A stretch of DNA of 64,000 nucleotides from Chromatocurvus halotolerans (GCF_004340525.1 NZ_SLWX01000001.1:62001-126000), one strand, 5' to 3'. Shown: positions 34,085 to 44,809, counted from the stretch's first letter. Translations and numbers: made by a program. The notes: generated by a model not told the origin, from the letters alone.

Positions 34085-36895
34085 TCAGAGTACCCGGGCC
34101 AGGAATTCATCGGTGACGCGACGTGAACGCGCAGCAATATCGTCAGCAGACTCCATCACGACACGCTCGTCGGGGGTAATGCGGAACAGAGGCTGACCCT
34201 TGCTGATGATAACGCCGTCATTCTCGACCAGCACATCGTCAATGGTACCGGCAAACGGCGCGTAAACCTTGTTGAACATTTTCATCACCTCGATGATATA
34301 TAGTGGATCCCCCGCAGCGAAGTGGTCTCCCGGGCGCACATAGGGCTCGCTCTCCGGCGTTTCCCGGGCATAGAACATCCCGCCGCTTTGCGCCAGAATC
34401 TCGTCCGCACTCGCCGCCGGCGGCGGCACCAGCACCTTGGCCATCTGTGCCTGATGCGTGGGGTCAAGGAGCGCATCCGGAATGGCGATGCTCAGATCGG
34501 GATTCACACTGAGCGCGCGAAAATGCGTATCTTCGGCGATTGCCGGCAGCAGGGCGAGAATCTCCGAGCCGGCCTGGTAACCGCGATGTGCGGCGCGCAC
34601 CGACTGCCACTCGGCCGCATCGAACGAGGCCGGGGCAGCCTCGTCCTCGAGCAGTGTCTGCAGGGCCAGCCAGTCATCCACGCCGCTGCGCTCGTGCAGG
34701 GTGTCGTAAAAGCTGCCGGCCGCACGGAGAATCTGGTCATCGTGATCCCAGATCACCCGAGCCGCGGGCGCATTCACGCCCGCGTCCATATTGAGGTAAT
34801 GATAGAGCTCCGCAAGCAGTGCTATCGGGTTGGTATTCCAGCTGACACGCCCCTCGATCAGCGTATAGCTGTCGCGGTTGATGCTGAGCCAGCCGCTGAA
34901 AACATGTGGCTGGGAAAACATGACTTCCAGTGGCCGCAGCAGCAGTGTCTGCTTTCTTTCCATGACCGTACGCAGTTCCTCGGCGAGGTCGGCGTCGAGG
35001 CCCTTGGTGCTGTGCTCGACAGTGCGCCGCCAGGCGTGGCTCAGGTCGATATTGCCCGCCCGAGCGCGCAATTCGCCCACCGCCGTGAGGTAGGGAACGA
35101 TGAAGCGTGTCGTCGGACGCGCGTTGATATTCTGTCCGATAAACCAGTTTACCAGCCCGTAATGAAACTCGAGATTGGTGGCGAGGTCCTTGCCACGCAT
35201 ACGGGTGCGGCGAAGACTTTCCGCCATGCGCTGATAGACATCGAGGCGCGTGTCACCCACCGTCAGCAGCAGGGCAATGTTGGAATCATAGGCTCCAGCC
35301 AGCGTGTATTTCATGAACACGTCGGTGTCCGGATTGTGCAGGCTGATGCCCTGATCGTCGCGAATCTCTCCGGGGAGGGCATCGGACCAGAATTCAATGA
35401 CGCCACCGGCACTGGGCTGCAGCGCCTGGTTGGTCGCATTCAGTCGCGCCTCGACGCTATCGTTGTGCCTGAGTACGCGCTCAGGTCTGGGTAGCCGCTC
35501 GCCGTGCGCCGCGAGCAACACCATCGCCTCCACCAGGGAATTCACCGTGAATCCATCGTCGGGATCTTCCGGGTTGATGAAGCGCAGTGCGTAGCACAGC
35601 TCAGTAACCCGATGCTCCACCTGGATCCGCGTATTCATTTCCATGAAGAAATGCTGGTCGCGGTCTACAATGCACTCGAACGTGGAGACAGAGTCGAGGC
35701 CAACCGCAGCGCCAAAGCGCGCGGCCTCATCCTCCATTTCTGTCAGGATGCGCACATCCCGTTCGAGCGCCCGGGCTTCTTCCGTCCGACCCTCTTCCTG
35801 CGCCCGCGCGTGGGCAGCGCGCAGGCTCTCATCGGTGACCGACACCTCGAGCAGCTTCTGCTCATGCATCTGCAGCGAGCAGTCACGGCCACCCATGCTG
35901 ATGCACCAGTCACCGTTGCCTATTACCTGTATTTCCTGATGCCGCGTCGTCTCGATATTCAGCTCGACCAGCACATTCTTGTTGTCGCCGACGCCGGTGG
36001 TCTTGACCTCGTTGAGGATTTCCCGGACCAGCTCTGCGGTGCGTGCGGTTTCGCCGATACCGAGAATACGCTGTCCCTTGCCGCCGCCGCCGCTGATCGC
36101 CTTGAGGCGTATACGGTTATCCGGGTACTTCTCGGCCATTCCGGCCACGACATCGGTAACGGTGTCGCACAGCTCTTCCACCGTATACAGATCAACACCG
36201 CGGGCATAGGATGCCGCCAGAACCCGATCGGCGATATCGTCCAGCGCCATGTCCGAGGCAAACACCTCCTGCGGAATTTCAAGCGCGTGCTCCTTCGCCA
36301 GGGCCGCGAGAGACGCCACATCGGGGTAGCGTTTCAGCAGCGTCAGGGCCGTCGCATTGTCGACCCCGGGTGTGACGGAAACGCCCACACGCAGCGCGGT
36401 GCGCTTGGCCTCGTCCTTGAGACCGGCGTCGTGCACCGTGCGTGAACACGGCCCGATGAAATTCAGGCCCGCCGCCTCCATGGCTGCCACCATGGCTTCA
36501 TCCTCGGCCATGAAGCCGTAGCCGGCAAACACCGCGTTATAGCCATTGTCGTGGGCAATCTGGATGATCTGACGGATGCGCTGTTCGCGTTCTTCCTTGT
36601 TGCTGCCGGTGTAGTCCGGCACCCGATGGATACGATTCGGGTCCGACATGCTGCGCAGCTCGGGCGCCAGCGCATTGCGGTAGACAATGGAATCTTTCTC
36701 GGAAAGCAGGATGCCGTAATGGCTGATCCCCATTTCCGAGAAAACATCCATGGCTTCCTTGCGGATAGGCCCGCGGCAGATGATCAGTGGCGAGATGCCA
36801 CTGCAGTCAAATTGCTGCACCCAGCGTGAACGGGCGCGTCCCAGTCGACGGTCGGCGTGAATCAGGGGATTGTGCAGGTAATGCTCGTTTGACAC
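34085..36895 (-). CDS. diverged acyl-CoA carboxylase: biotin carboxylase with C-terminal biotin carrier domain
   Basis: A 936-residue protein. Biotin carboxylase covers about 25-510: ATP-grasp loop AISGGGGKGQRIL, then GGRDCSLQMHEQKLLE and FMEMNTRIQVEHRVTE. A domain of about 300 residues of unclear type follows. The carrier domain is at the end, with the biotinylated lysine in IIEVMKMFNKVYAP. The usual NRGEIA motif at the N-terminus is replaced by CRGPIRKEA, and the total exceeds normal PccA/AccA3 (650-670). Neighbours (carboxyltransferase, mce, mutase) suggest propionyl-CoA as substrate. GTG 36895 has AAGGA seven bases before it. Confidence 0.85.
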   Translation of the reverse strand: MSNEHYLHNPLIHADRRLGRARSRWVQQFDCSGISPLIICRGPIRKEAMDVFSEMGISHYGILLSEKDSIVYRNALAPELRSMSDPNRIHRVPDYTGSNKEEREQRIRQIIQIAHDNGYNAVFAGYGFMAEDEAMVAAMEAAGLNFIGPCSRTVHDAGLKDEAKRTALRVGVSVTPGVDNATALTLLKRYPDVASLAALAKEHALEIPQEVFASDMALDDIADRVLAASYARGVDLYTVEELCDTVTDVVAGMAEKYPDNRIRLKAISGGGGKGQRILGIGETARTAELVREILNEVKTTGVGDNKNVLVELNIETTRHQEIQVIGNGDWCISMGGRDCSLQMHEQKLLEVSVTDESLRAAHARAQEEGRTEEARALERDVRILTEMEDEAARFGAAVGLDSVSTFECIVDRDQHFFMEMNTRIQVEHRVTELCYALRFINPEDPDDGFTVNSLVEAMVLLAAHGERLPRPERVLRHNDSVEARLNATNQALQPSAGGVIEFWSDALPGEIRDDQGISLHNPDTDVFMKYTLAGAYDSNIALLLTVGDTRLDVYQRMAESLRRTRMRGKDLATNLEFHYGLVNWFIGQNINARPTTRFIVPYLTAVGELRARAGNIDLSHAWRRTVEHSTKGLDADLAEELRTVMERKQTLLLRPLEVMFSQPHVFSGWLSINRDSYTLIEGRVSWNTNPIALLAELYHYLNMDAGVNAPAARVIWDHDDQILRAAGSFYDTLHERSGVDDWLALQTLLEDEAAPASFDAAEWQSVRAAHRGYQAGSEILALLPAIAEDTHFRALSVNPDLSIAIPDALLDPTHQAQMAKVLVPPPAASADEILAQSGGMFYARETPESEPYVRPGDHFAAGDPLYIIEVMKMFNKVYAPFAGTIDDVLVENDGVIISKGQPLFRITPDERVVMESADDIAARSRRVTDEFLARVL

Positions 36896-36935
36896 GGGTT
36901 CATCCTTGGCGTGTGGGAATGACGGCACAGCGTGC

Positions 36936-38666
36936 TCAGTGGAATTCGCGCTGCACCGACTGCATCGGCTCGGCGGTATAGTGGCGTAGACAGAAATCCA
37001 TCTGCTCCGCGAGGACCTGGCGGAGATCCCAGGGCATGACAATCTGCGAAATGGAGCCGAGGCTGAGAGCTTCGTTCGGGTTCATGAGCTCGCGCTCGTA
37101 GCGGCGGGCGAGCTCCTGTTCCTCACGCTTCACCCAGTCTCGCACCAGCGCCTGCGCCGCCTGCATGGCTTCCTCTCCCGGCAGCCCCGCCTTTTCCTGG
37201 GCCTCGGTTTCGGCCGCGATGCGCTGTGCCACGGAACCGCGGACCTTGCGCAATTCGTCCTTGTACACGTACTCCACCCCGGCAGGCCCCATGACAGCGA
37301 CCCGGGTAGTCGGCAGAGCGACCACGAAATCCGCCCCGGTGGGATAGTTGTTGTAGGACGCGTAGGCACCGCCGAAGGCATTGCGCACAAGCACGAGAAA
37401 GCGCGGTGTGCGCAGATCGACAATGGCATCCAGCATGGCGCGTCCCGCCTGCACGATGCCGCGACCCTCCTGCTCGCGCCCCGGCAGAAAACCCGTGGTA
37501 TCTTCAAGGAAAATCACCGGAATGTTGTACAGGTTGCAGAAGCGGATGAAGCGCGCATTCTTGTAGGCCGCATCGATGTCGATCTGCCCGGAGGCCACCG
37601 CCGAGTTGTTGGCAACAAAGCCGACGACGTGACCTCCCATGCGACCGAGCGCAGTCACCGTGTTTCGCGCTCTTTCGCCCTGCACCTCGAGAAAATCGCC
37701 GTGATCGCAGAGCTGCTGGATGAATACCGTGATGTCGAAGGGTGTGTTGAACCCCGTCGGCGAATTGAAGGCTTTTTTCAGAAGGATATCCAGATCCCAG
37801 GTCTTGCGGCTCACCGGATCCGAAGAAGGCTGGTACGGCGCCATCACGGCGTTGTTGTCGGGGAGATAGTTCAGCAGCTCGCGTACCTGTCGCAGCGCGG
37901 CAACCTCGTCGGGAACCACGAAATCCGTAACGCCACTCTGGCTGTGCACACCGGGTCCACCGAGTTCATCCGGGGTCACATCCTCGCCCAGAACAGATTT
38001 TACGACGCCTGGCCCAGTGAGCCCGAAGAACGTGTCATTCGGCTGTATGAGGAAGCTGCCCTGACGCGGCAGATAAGAGCCGCCGCCGGCATTGAACCCG
38101 AACATGCACATGATGCTGGGGACAACGCCGCTGATCTTGCGCAGGGCCGTGAAGGCGTCCGCGTAGCCATCGAGACCGCCGACCCCCGCGGGAATGTAGG
38201 CGCCGGCCGAGTCATTCAGTCCGACCAGCGGTATACGGCGCTTGGCGGCGAGCTCGAAGAGACGCGCCAGCTTCTTGCCATTGGTGGCATCCATCGAACC
38301 GGCCCGGACCGTGAAGTCGTGCCCATAAATGGCAACGTCTCGGCCGTTCACCTGAATCAGCGCGGTGACCAGCGAAGCGCCATCCAGGTTGGGGCCCCAG
38401 TTCTGGTAGTACACGGTTGGCTCGGCATCAGCCAGATAGCGGATGCGTTCCCATACGGTCATGCGATGTTTCAGATGCTGGCGCTGCGTGTTCCTGATGC
38501 CGGCTGCCTCGAAAGGCCGGCGCTGCAGCGCCGCCCCGGCATGCAGGGTTTCCTCATAGCGCCCCGGGGCAGTGGCAACCTGACCGGGGGCACCGAGAAC
38601 GGCTGAAGACGGTTGTGCAAAGGGGTTGTCCAGGCTTGCAAAAGTAGAATGCTTGTTATCTGCCAT
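36936..38666 (-). CDS. acyl-CoA carboxylase carboxyltransferase subunit (PccB-like)
   Basis: A 576-residue carboxyltransferase with the N and C crotonase-like halves. Recognisable segments are [16 protein letters not shown], the oxyanion-region [18 protein letters not shown], and [18 protein letters not shown] in the C half. The first 60 residues before [11 protein letters not shown] are unusual and do not resemble PccB. It lies 40 bp upstream of the biotin carboxylase/carrier gene and is the first gene of the block, behind a good predicted promoter. It would transfer carboxyl from carboxybiotin to an acyl-CoA, most likely propionyl-CoA. Confidence 0.88.
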   Translation of the reverse strand: MADNKHSTFASLDNPFAQPSSAVLGAPGQVATAPGRYEETLHAGAALQRRPFEAAGIRNTQRQHLKHRMTVWERIRYLADAEPTVYYQNWGPNLDGASLVTALIQVNGRDVAIYGHDFTVRAGSMDATNGKKLARLFELAAKRRIPLVGLNDSAGAYIPAGVGGLDGYADAFTALRKISGVVPSIMCMFGFNAGGGSYLPRQGSFLIQPNDTFFGLTGPGVVKSVLGEDVTPDELGGPGVHSQSGVTDFVVPDEVAALRQVRELLNYLPDNNAVMAPYQPSSDPVSRKTWDLDILLKKAFNSPTGFNTPFDITVFIQQLCDHGDFLEVQGERARNTVTALGRMGGHVVGFVANNSAVASGQIDIDAAYKNARFIRFCNLYNIPVIFLEDTTGFLPGREQEGRGIVQAGRAMLDAIVDLRTPRFLVLVRNAFGGAYASYNNYPTGADFVVALPTTRVAVMGPAGVEYVYKDELRKVRGSVAQRIAAETEAQEKAGLPGEEAMQAAQALVRDWVKREEQELARRYERELMNPNEALSLGSISQIVMPWDLRQVLAEQMDFCLRHYTAEPMQSVQREFH

Positions 38667-38796
38667 AAATTGATTCACCGTTGCGACGCGAACGCCGGGA
38701 GATGTGAGAGCCGCGACGCCGGTGTAGCATGTCGACCGATCATGCTTTGCAGTCAAGGCAGAAACGAACCCGGAGCGGCACTTTATTTGAGGATGG

Positions 38797-38825
38797 ACGA
38801 TAGCTTCCACCCTCCGCAAAGTCAA
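38797..38825 (-). promoter_or_regulatory. predicted sigma-70 promoter of the carboxylase operon
   Basis: On the minus strand TTGACT (38825-38820) and TATCGT (38802-38797) lie 17 bp apart, matching five and four of six consensus positions. Transcription would start near 38790 and give a leader of roughly 120 bases before the carboxyltransferase ATG. The leader is long enough for regulation, but I saw no clear hairpin or operator. The 249-bp gap also serves pabB on the other strand. Confidence 0.45.
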
Positions 38826-38915
38826 TCTAAACAAGGTCTTATGAAAACTACCGAGGTCCAATGACAGCTATCGGCCAGCGCGTTGCCGCGCCCCGGAACA
38901 GATGCGGCATGCAAC

Positions 38916-40307
38916 ATGCCATCGACTGACAGGCAGCGACACCTGCCGCTACCCTATCGCGCAGACGCCAGCATCACCTTTGCCGCGATTCGCCATCTGC
39001 CCGCCGCGATCCTGCTGGATAGCGGCAGTGGAACGGCGGATGCAGGGCGTTTCGATATCATGGCTGCCGCGCCGGACCCCGATCGCAGCGCAAGCCTGGG
39101 CCCCTGCCCGGACGCCCGCCAGGTTGCGCAATTTTTTGATCGCCTGAATGCCATACACAGGGATGTCGCCTGCACGCAGGCGCACGACACCTTTGACCTG
39201 CCATTCCGCGGCGGCCTGATGGGATATCTGGGGTATGACGCAGGCCTGCCGCTTCACGGTCTGCGCGCCCCTCGGGAAGATGCCAGCCAGACTGCCCTGC
39301 CCGCCGGCCAGGTGGGATACTACCGCTGGGCAATCGTGCAGGATCACAGGCATCAAACCAGCGCTCTGGTTGCCGATGACTCGGTCCCGGACGCCGAACT
39401 CAGGGACATCCTGCATCGGGTAAACCGGGCACAGCAGCCCTGCGCGCCATTTGAACTTCTGAGTACCTTCTCCAGCAACCTGCAAGCTGCAGATTATGCT
39501 GAAGCCTTCCGGGCTGTGAACGGCTATCTCCATGCCGGCGACTGCTATCAGGTGAATCTGGCACAGCGCTTCCGCGCCGCCTACCGAGGCGACCCGTTCA
39601 GTGCCTATCGCGCGCTGCGCCCTCTCGCCGCCGCGGCATTCGCAGGCTATCTGGATATCGACAGCAATCGTGCCCTGCTGTGTCTGTCACCGGAGCGCTT
39701 CATCTCGCTGTCCGGTCGCGATGTGTCCACGCAACCGATAAAGGGAACCCGACCGCGCAGCACGGACCCGTTGCGCGATCGCGAGATAGCCCGAGAACTG
39801 CAGGGCAGCAGCAAGGATCTTGCTGAGAATCTGATGATTGTTGACCTTCTGCGCAACGACCTCGGACGCAACTGTGACACCGGCAGTATCAGGGTCGAAT
39901 CACTGTTCGCCCTCCACAGCTACCCGACAGTCCACCACCTTGTCAGCACCATCTCCGGTCGACTGCAGCAAGGACGCACGGCAATAGACCTTCTGCGCGA
40001 CAGCTTTCCCGGCGGTTCCATCACGGGCGCGCCAAAACGCCGGTCGATGCAGATCATTGCGGAACTCGAGCCTGACGCGAGAGAGGCGTATTGCGGAAGC
40101 CTGTTTTATCTGTGCAACAGCGGACGCATGGACAGCAACATCACGATCCGCACGCTGGTCGCCCGGAATGACACCTTGCTCTGCTGGGCCGGCGGCGGGC
40201 TGGTTGCCGACTCGCGCTGCAGCGACGAATACCAGGAGACTTTCGACAAGGTGGGGCCTTTCCTCCGATCGCTGGAGGCCGGCAGTCAATCGAAAGTCCC
40301 TCATTAG
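38916..40307 (+). CDS. pabB: aminodeoxychorismate synthase component I
   Basis: A 463-residue chorismate-utilising enzyme that aminates chorismate for folate synthesis. The C-terminal catalytic domain has SPERFISLSGRD, the PabB-type PIKGTRPR (anthranilate synthase has PIAGT), and SFPGGSITGAPKRRSMQII. The N-terminal 190 residues include RGGLMGYLGYDAGLPLH. ATG 38916 is the best start although its ribosome site is weak; a TTG at 38883 is the alternative. PabA and PabC are not nearby. It faces cysB with a 4-bp gap. Confidence 0.93.
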   Translation: MPSTDRQRHLPLPYRADASITFAAIRHLPAAILLDSGSGTADAGRFDIMAAAPDPDRSASLGPCPDARQVAQFFDRLNAIHRDVACTQAHDTFDLPFRGGLMGYLGYDAGLPLHGLRAPREDASQTALPAGQVGYYRWAIVQDHRHQTSALVADDSVPDAELRDILHRVNRAQQPCAPFELLSTFSSNLQAADYAEAFRAVNGYLHAGDCYQVNLAQRFRAAYRGDPFSAYRALRPLAAAAFAGYLDIDSNRALLCLSPERFISLSGRDVSTQPIKGTRPRSTDPLRDREIARELQGSSKDLAENLMIVDLLRNDLGRNCDTGSIRVESLFALHSYPTVHHLVSTISGRLQQGRTAIDLLRDSFPGGSITGAPKRRSMQIIAELEPDAREAYCGSLFYLCNSGRMDSNITIRTLVARNDTLLCWAGGGLVADSRCSDEYQETFDKVGPFLRSLEAGSQSKVPH

Positions 40308-40311
40308 ATCT

Positions 40312-41295
<984 letters not shown>

Positions 41296-41329
41296 TCAAT
41301 CGCAGGTGCGCCATAGCCCCTGTCGGTGA

Positions 41330-41359
41330 AGAATAGCCATGAAGTCCATTTCATGACAA
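41330..41359 (-). promoter_or_regulatory. predicted promoter of cysB
   Basis: Minus-strand TTGTCA (41359-41354) and TATTCT (41335-41330) are separated by 18 bp; they match five and four of six consensus positions. The predicted leader is about 40 bases. An ATGAA...TTCAT inverted repeat overlaps the spacer and might be an autoregulatory CysB site, which is only a guess. Confidence 0.4.
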
Positions 41360-41406
41360 GTCGCAGGCCTGGCGACATGACCGGGGCCAGACGGCAAGGT
41401 GGATGA

Positions 41407-42324
41407 TCAGGTCGGCGGGTTGGACACGCCGTGGGGAACATGGCCTGTGGCGACATGTGAACCCGCCGACTGGCAGTGCGATTCCTGATCGTCAAAAAAC
41501 ACATCTGCCTGGTAGGCCCGCAGAAACTCGCCCTTGTCGAGCCCGCCGAGGAAGATGGATTCATCAATGCGGATATCCCAGGCACGCAGCGTGCGTATGA
41601 CTCGCTCGTGAGCCGGCGCAGAGCGAGCAGTGACCAGCGCCGTTCGAATCGGTGATTCGGCGGCGGGGAAGGCTTTCTGCAGCTGGTGCAGCGCCGACAG
41701 GAAACCCTTGAAGGGCCCGCCGCTCAGGGGGGTGCGCGCCGAAGCGACTTCGCTGGCGGCAAACGCCTCAAGTCCCTCCTCCTTGAACACGCGCTCGGCT
41801 TCGTCGGAGAACACCACGGCATCGCCGTCAAAGGCAAAGCGCAGCTGGTCCGCCGCTCCACCGCCGCTCTTGCTGGAGACCAGCGTCGCTGCCGCGACGC
41901 CACAGTCCAGTGCATAGCGTACATCCTCTGCCTCATTGGACAGAAACAGCTGACAGCCAAAGGCATTGATGTAGCGCCAGGGGCTGGCGCCGCCGCAGAA
42001 GGCGGCACGACTGATGGAAAGACCATAGTGCTGGACGGAATTGAATACGCGCAGGCCTGTGTCGGCACTATTGCGAGAGAGCAGGACCACCTCCACTCGG
42101 GCCTCACCATCGAGCCGCTCATTGATTCGCAGCAGCTTCTGAACCAGCGGGAAGGCCTCTCCCGGCGCCAGAGGCTCCTCCTCCCGGGCCACCTGGTACT
42201 CCGAGTAGGCCGCAAGCCCCTGATCCGTGAAAACCTGGTGACTCTCGCTGAGATCAAACAGTGCTCGCGAGGAGATCGCTATAACGAGCTTGTTCTGCAG
42301 GGTGACGGGCATGGGCGCCAGCAT
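41407..42324 (-). CDS. cytosolic 5'-nucleotidase family protein
   Basis: A 305-residue protein of the cytosolic 5'-nucleotidase I family (Pfam 5-nucleotidase, PF06189), with the opening KLVIAISSRALFDLSESH, then EVVLLSRNSADTGLRVFNS, the FCGGASPWRYI block and AFDGDAVVFSDEAERVF. Family members dephosphorylate AMP or IMP; the true substrate is unknown here. It has no signal peptide. ATG 42324 and the ATG four codons inside are both possible. It lies 57 bp after the symporter gene on the same strand. Confidence 0.85.
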   Translation of the reverse strand: MLAPMPVTLQNKLVIAISSRALFDLSESHQVFTDQGLAAYSEYQVAREEEPLAPGEAFPLVQKLLRINERLDGEARVEVVLLSRNSADTGLRVFNSVQHYGLSISRAAFCGGASPWRYINAFGCQLFLSNEAEDVRYALDCGVAAATLVSSKSGGGAADQLRFAFDGDAVVFSDEAERVFKEEGLEAFAASEVASARTPLSGGPFKGFLSALHQLQKAFPAAESPIRTALVTARSAPAHERVIRTLRAWDIRIDESIFLGGLDKGEFLRAYQADVFFDDQESHCQSAGSHVATGHVPHGVSNPPT

Positions 42325-42381
42325 AGCGCGCTGCCCGTGGCGAGGGAAGCCGCGCGCAGACGCGACTTCCGGCCTCCGGCC

Positions 42382-43728
42382 TCAGGCTTTTTCGGGCGCG
42401 GCCTCGGTGGACGCAAAATACTCGCGGGAAATCCGGAATACGAGCGGGCCCAGCAGCAACAGGGCAATCAGGTTGGGGATGGCCATGAACGCATTCAGGG
42501 TGTCCGCAACCAGCCAGACCATTTCCAGCTGTATGACCGTGCCAACGGGAATCGCCAGCACCCAGAGCAGACGAAAGGGAAGAATGGCACGGGTCCCGAA
42601 CAGAAACACCAGGCAACGCTCGCCGTAAAAGGACCAGCCGATCATCGTGGTAAAACCGAACAGACACAGTCCGAGGGTCACGATAATCTCTCCACCGGGA
42701 AACGCGCCGGCGAAAGCCATCGACGTGAGGCTGGCACCGCTGACGCCGCTCGGCAGCACATCCATGATGACGATGACCAGTCCCGTCATCGTGCACACGA
42801 CCAGGGTATCGATGAAGGTCCCGAGCATGGCAATCATGCCCTGCTGTACCGGCTGGTTGGTTCTCGCCGCAGCGTGGGCGATCGGTGCACTGCCAAGCCC
42901 GGCCTCGTTGGAAAAAATGCCGCGGGCGACACCGAAGCGGATGGCGGCCCACACCGTTGCGCCGGCAAAGCCGCCGGCTGCAGCGGACCCGGTGAAGGCG
43001 GAGCTGACAATCTCGGCGACCGCTGCAGGCACCTCTGACACATTCAGAAGAATAACGATGAAACTCATCAGAATATAGCTGCTGGCCATGATGGGCACCA
43101 GGTAGCTCGCTACCGTGGCAATGCGGCGGATGCCCCCCAGCACTACGGCGCCGACAAGCACCATCAGCACAAGGCCGGTGAGCAGCGGCGGCACGCTGTA
43201 GGAGTCATTGAGAACCTGGGAGATGGAGTTGGACTGTACGGTATTGGCGATACCGAAGCCCGCGAGACCCCCGAAGATCGCGAACGCGTAGGCAAGCCAG
43301 TGCCAGCGGCGATGCAGCCCGTTGCGTATGTAGTACATCGGTCCGCCGCTGTAATTCCCCTGGGCGTCCTGTTCGCGAAAGCGCACGGCACAGACCGCCT
43401 CGGCATACTTGGTCGCCATGCCGAACAGGGCCGTCAACCACATCCAGAACAGGGCGCCGCTGCCGCCAAGCGCCAGCGCCGTGGCAACGCCGGCGATGTT
43501 GCCGGTACCGATCGTTGCAGACAGGGAAGTCATAAGCGCGCTGAACGGCGAAATATCGCCGCCGCCGGCACCAACCCGCCCCCGCAGCAGCAGGCCGAAG
43601 GCCCGTGGAATACGTCTTATGGTAAGAAGTCGCAGCCCGAGCGTCAGGTAGATACCCGTCCCGAGGAGAAGCAGGAGCATCAATGGACCCCAGGCCCAGG
43701 CATTGACGGTGACGATCAGATCGCTCAT
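42382..43728 (-). CDS. alanine/glycine:cation symporter (AGCS family)
   Basis: A 448-residue polytopic protein with about eleven hydrophobic segments. AGCS signatures include ATIGTGNIAGVATALALGG, which lines the substrate site, GPMYYIRNGL, and GIFSNEAGLGSAPIAHAAA. Such transporters bring in alanine or glycine with sodium or protons. The length is usual. It follows yajC by 26 bp and comes before the nucleotidase. A sodium symporter is consistent with the Mrp-like cation antiporter operon further on, if the cell keeps a sodium gradient. Confidence 0.94.
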   Translation of the reverse strand: MSDLIVTVNAWAWGPLMLLLLLGTGIYLTLGLRLLTIRRIPRAFGLLLRGRVGAGGGDISPFSALMTSLSATIGTGNIAGVATALALGGSGALFWMWLTALFGMATKYAEAVCAVRFREQDAQGNYSGGPMYYIRNGLHRRWHWLAYAFAIFGGLAGFGIANTVQSNSISQVLNDSYSVPPLLTGLVLMVLVGAVVLGGIRRIATVASYLVPIMASSYILMSFIVILLNVSEVPAAVAEIVSSAFTGSAAAGGFAGATVWAAIRFGVARGIFSNEAGLGSAPIAHAAARTNQPVQQGMIAMLGTFIDTLVVCTMTGLVIVIMDVLPSGVSGASLTSMAFAGAFPGGEIIVTLGLCLFGFTTMIGWSFYGERCLVFLFGTRAILPFRLLWVLAIPVGTVIQLEMVWLVADTLNAFMAIPNLIALLLLGPLVFRISREYFASTEAAPEKA

Positions 43729-43754
43729 GGCAGAAGTCCCGCGGGGTGGTTGGA

Positions 43755-44093
43755 TTACGAGCCGATGGACTTCAGCGTGCCCTTGGGCAACACCGCGTGG
43801 ACATGAATGCGCTGAAACTTGAGATCGACGTTGTCCGCTACCGTCAGCACCATGTAATTGTCATCCAGGGTCTTGATGCGACCGAGAATGCCCGAACTGG
43901 TAACGACTTCATCACCCTTGGACAAGGCACCCACCATCTCCGCATGTTCTTTCTGACGCTTCCGCTGCGGCCGGATTGCGATAAAGTAAAAAAGAACAAA
44001 CAGGCCGACCAGGAAAGCGATCTGGAAAAGTTCGCCGCCCCCGGCCGCAGGCTGTCCGGCCTGCGCGTGTGCTTGTGAGATGAAAAGGCTCAT
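43755..44093 (-). CDS. yajC: Sec translocon accessory protein YajC
   Basis: A 112-residue single-span membrane protein. Residues 20-42 hold the membrane helix (LFQIAFLVGLFVLFYFIAI), followed by RPQRKRQKEHAEMV and the conserved GDEVVTSSGILGRI. YajC associates with SecDF and with AcrB in E. coli. It normally lies between tgt and secD, but neither is present: neighbours are bcp and an AGCS symporter. ATG 44093 follows GGAGAG. The N-terminal SLFISQAHAQAG is as in other YajC proteins, so it does not look degenerate. Confidence 0.93.
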   Translation of the reverse strand: MSLFISQAHAQAGQPAAGGGELFQIAFLVGLFVLFYFIAIRPQRKRQKEHAEMVGALSKGDEVVTSSGILGRIKTLDDNYMVLTVADNVDLKFQRIHVHAVLPKGTLKSIGS

Positions 44094-44143
44094 GAATGAC
44101 TCTCCGCGGTTGTCGAGGTTTTTTGAGAAGGCGCGCAATGTAA

Positions 44144-44160
44144 CCGGTTTGGCGAACCGG
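44144..44160. other. hairpin in the bcp-yajC gap
   Basis: CCGGTT and its complement AACCGG form a six-base-pair stem around a five-base loop in the 143 bp between bcp and yajC. No U run follows on either strand within a terminator distance, so it could be leader structure for yajC rather than a terminator. Confidence 0.25.
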
Positions 44161-44236
44161 GGCAATTTGCCGCACCGGCTTCAGGTAGACGCCCTTCACT
44201 GTCCATTGCACTGGGCGCTGCCCGCCGATGTCGCTG

Positions 44237-44725
44237 TCAGCCCGCGCTGTCGAGACCGTGTTCGCGGATGACCGCGATAACGTCATCGTGGTGGGTCTTG
44301 GTCTTCACCTTGTCCATCACGTGCTTCAGCCGGCCATCCTTGCCGATCACGAAGGTGGTCCTGAGAATACCCATGAACTCGCGACCCATGAATTTCTTCA
44401 GGCCCCAGGCACCATATTTTTCGGCGACCGCGTGATCCTCGTCAGACAACAGCGTGAAGTTGAGGTCCTGCTTTTCTATGAACTTGCCCAGCCGTGCAAC
44501 CGGATCGGGACTGACCCCGAGGACCACGGTATCGAGCTTCTTCAGCTCAGCCTGACTGTCGCGCAGGCCGCAGGCCTGCACGGTGCAGCCGGGCGTCATC
44601 GCCTTTGGATAGAAATACAGCACAACATTGTAGCTGTCTCTGAAATCCTTCAGGCTGACCTTGTGGCCATCCTGATCGGTAAGGGTGAACGCGGGGGCAA
44701 GATTGCCGACTTTGGGAAATGCCAT
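44237..44725 (-). CDS. bcp: thioredoxin-dependent thiol peroxidase (peroxiredoxin Q/Bcp)
   Basis: A 162-residue atypical peroxiredoxin that reduces peroxides with thioredoxin electrons. The peroxidatic cysteine lies in YFYPKAMTPGCTVQACGLRD, with a second cysteine five residues on, the Bcp pattern. GVSPDPVARLGKFIEKQDL and the C-terminal TTFVIGKDGRL are typical. ATG 44725 has AGGAG upstream. It belongs to the moa-to-cysB run, 84 bp after the nudix gene. Confidence 0.96.
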   Translation of the reverse strand: MAFPKVGNLAPAFTLTDQDGHKVSLKDFRDSYNVVLYFYPKAMTPGCTVQACGLRDSQAELKKLDTVVLGVSPDPVARLGKFIEKQDLNFTLLSDEDHAVAEKYGAWGLKKFMGREFMGILRTTFVIGKDGRLKHVMDKVKTKTHHDDVIAVIREHGLDSAG

Positions 44726-44809
44726 GGAAGGCTCCTGTGACTGTCATTGATGTACGCGGTTGATAAAGCCCGCATGAAAACATGCCGGAGGACGCCGCAA
44801 GACCGCACC

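Noticed and set aside
41686-43038. A 450-codon plus-strand open frame
   Set aside because: It is antisense to the 5'-nucleotidase and the AGCS symporter; its composition is typical of a shadow frame.
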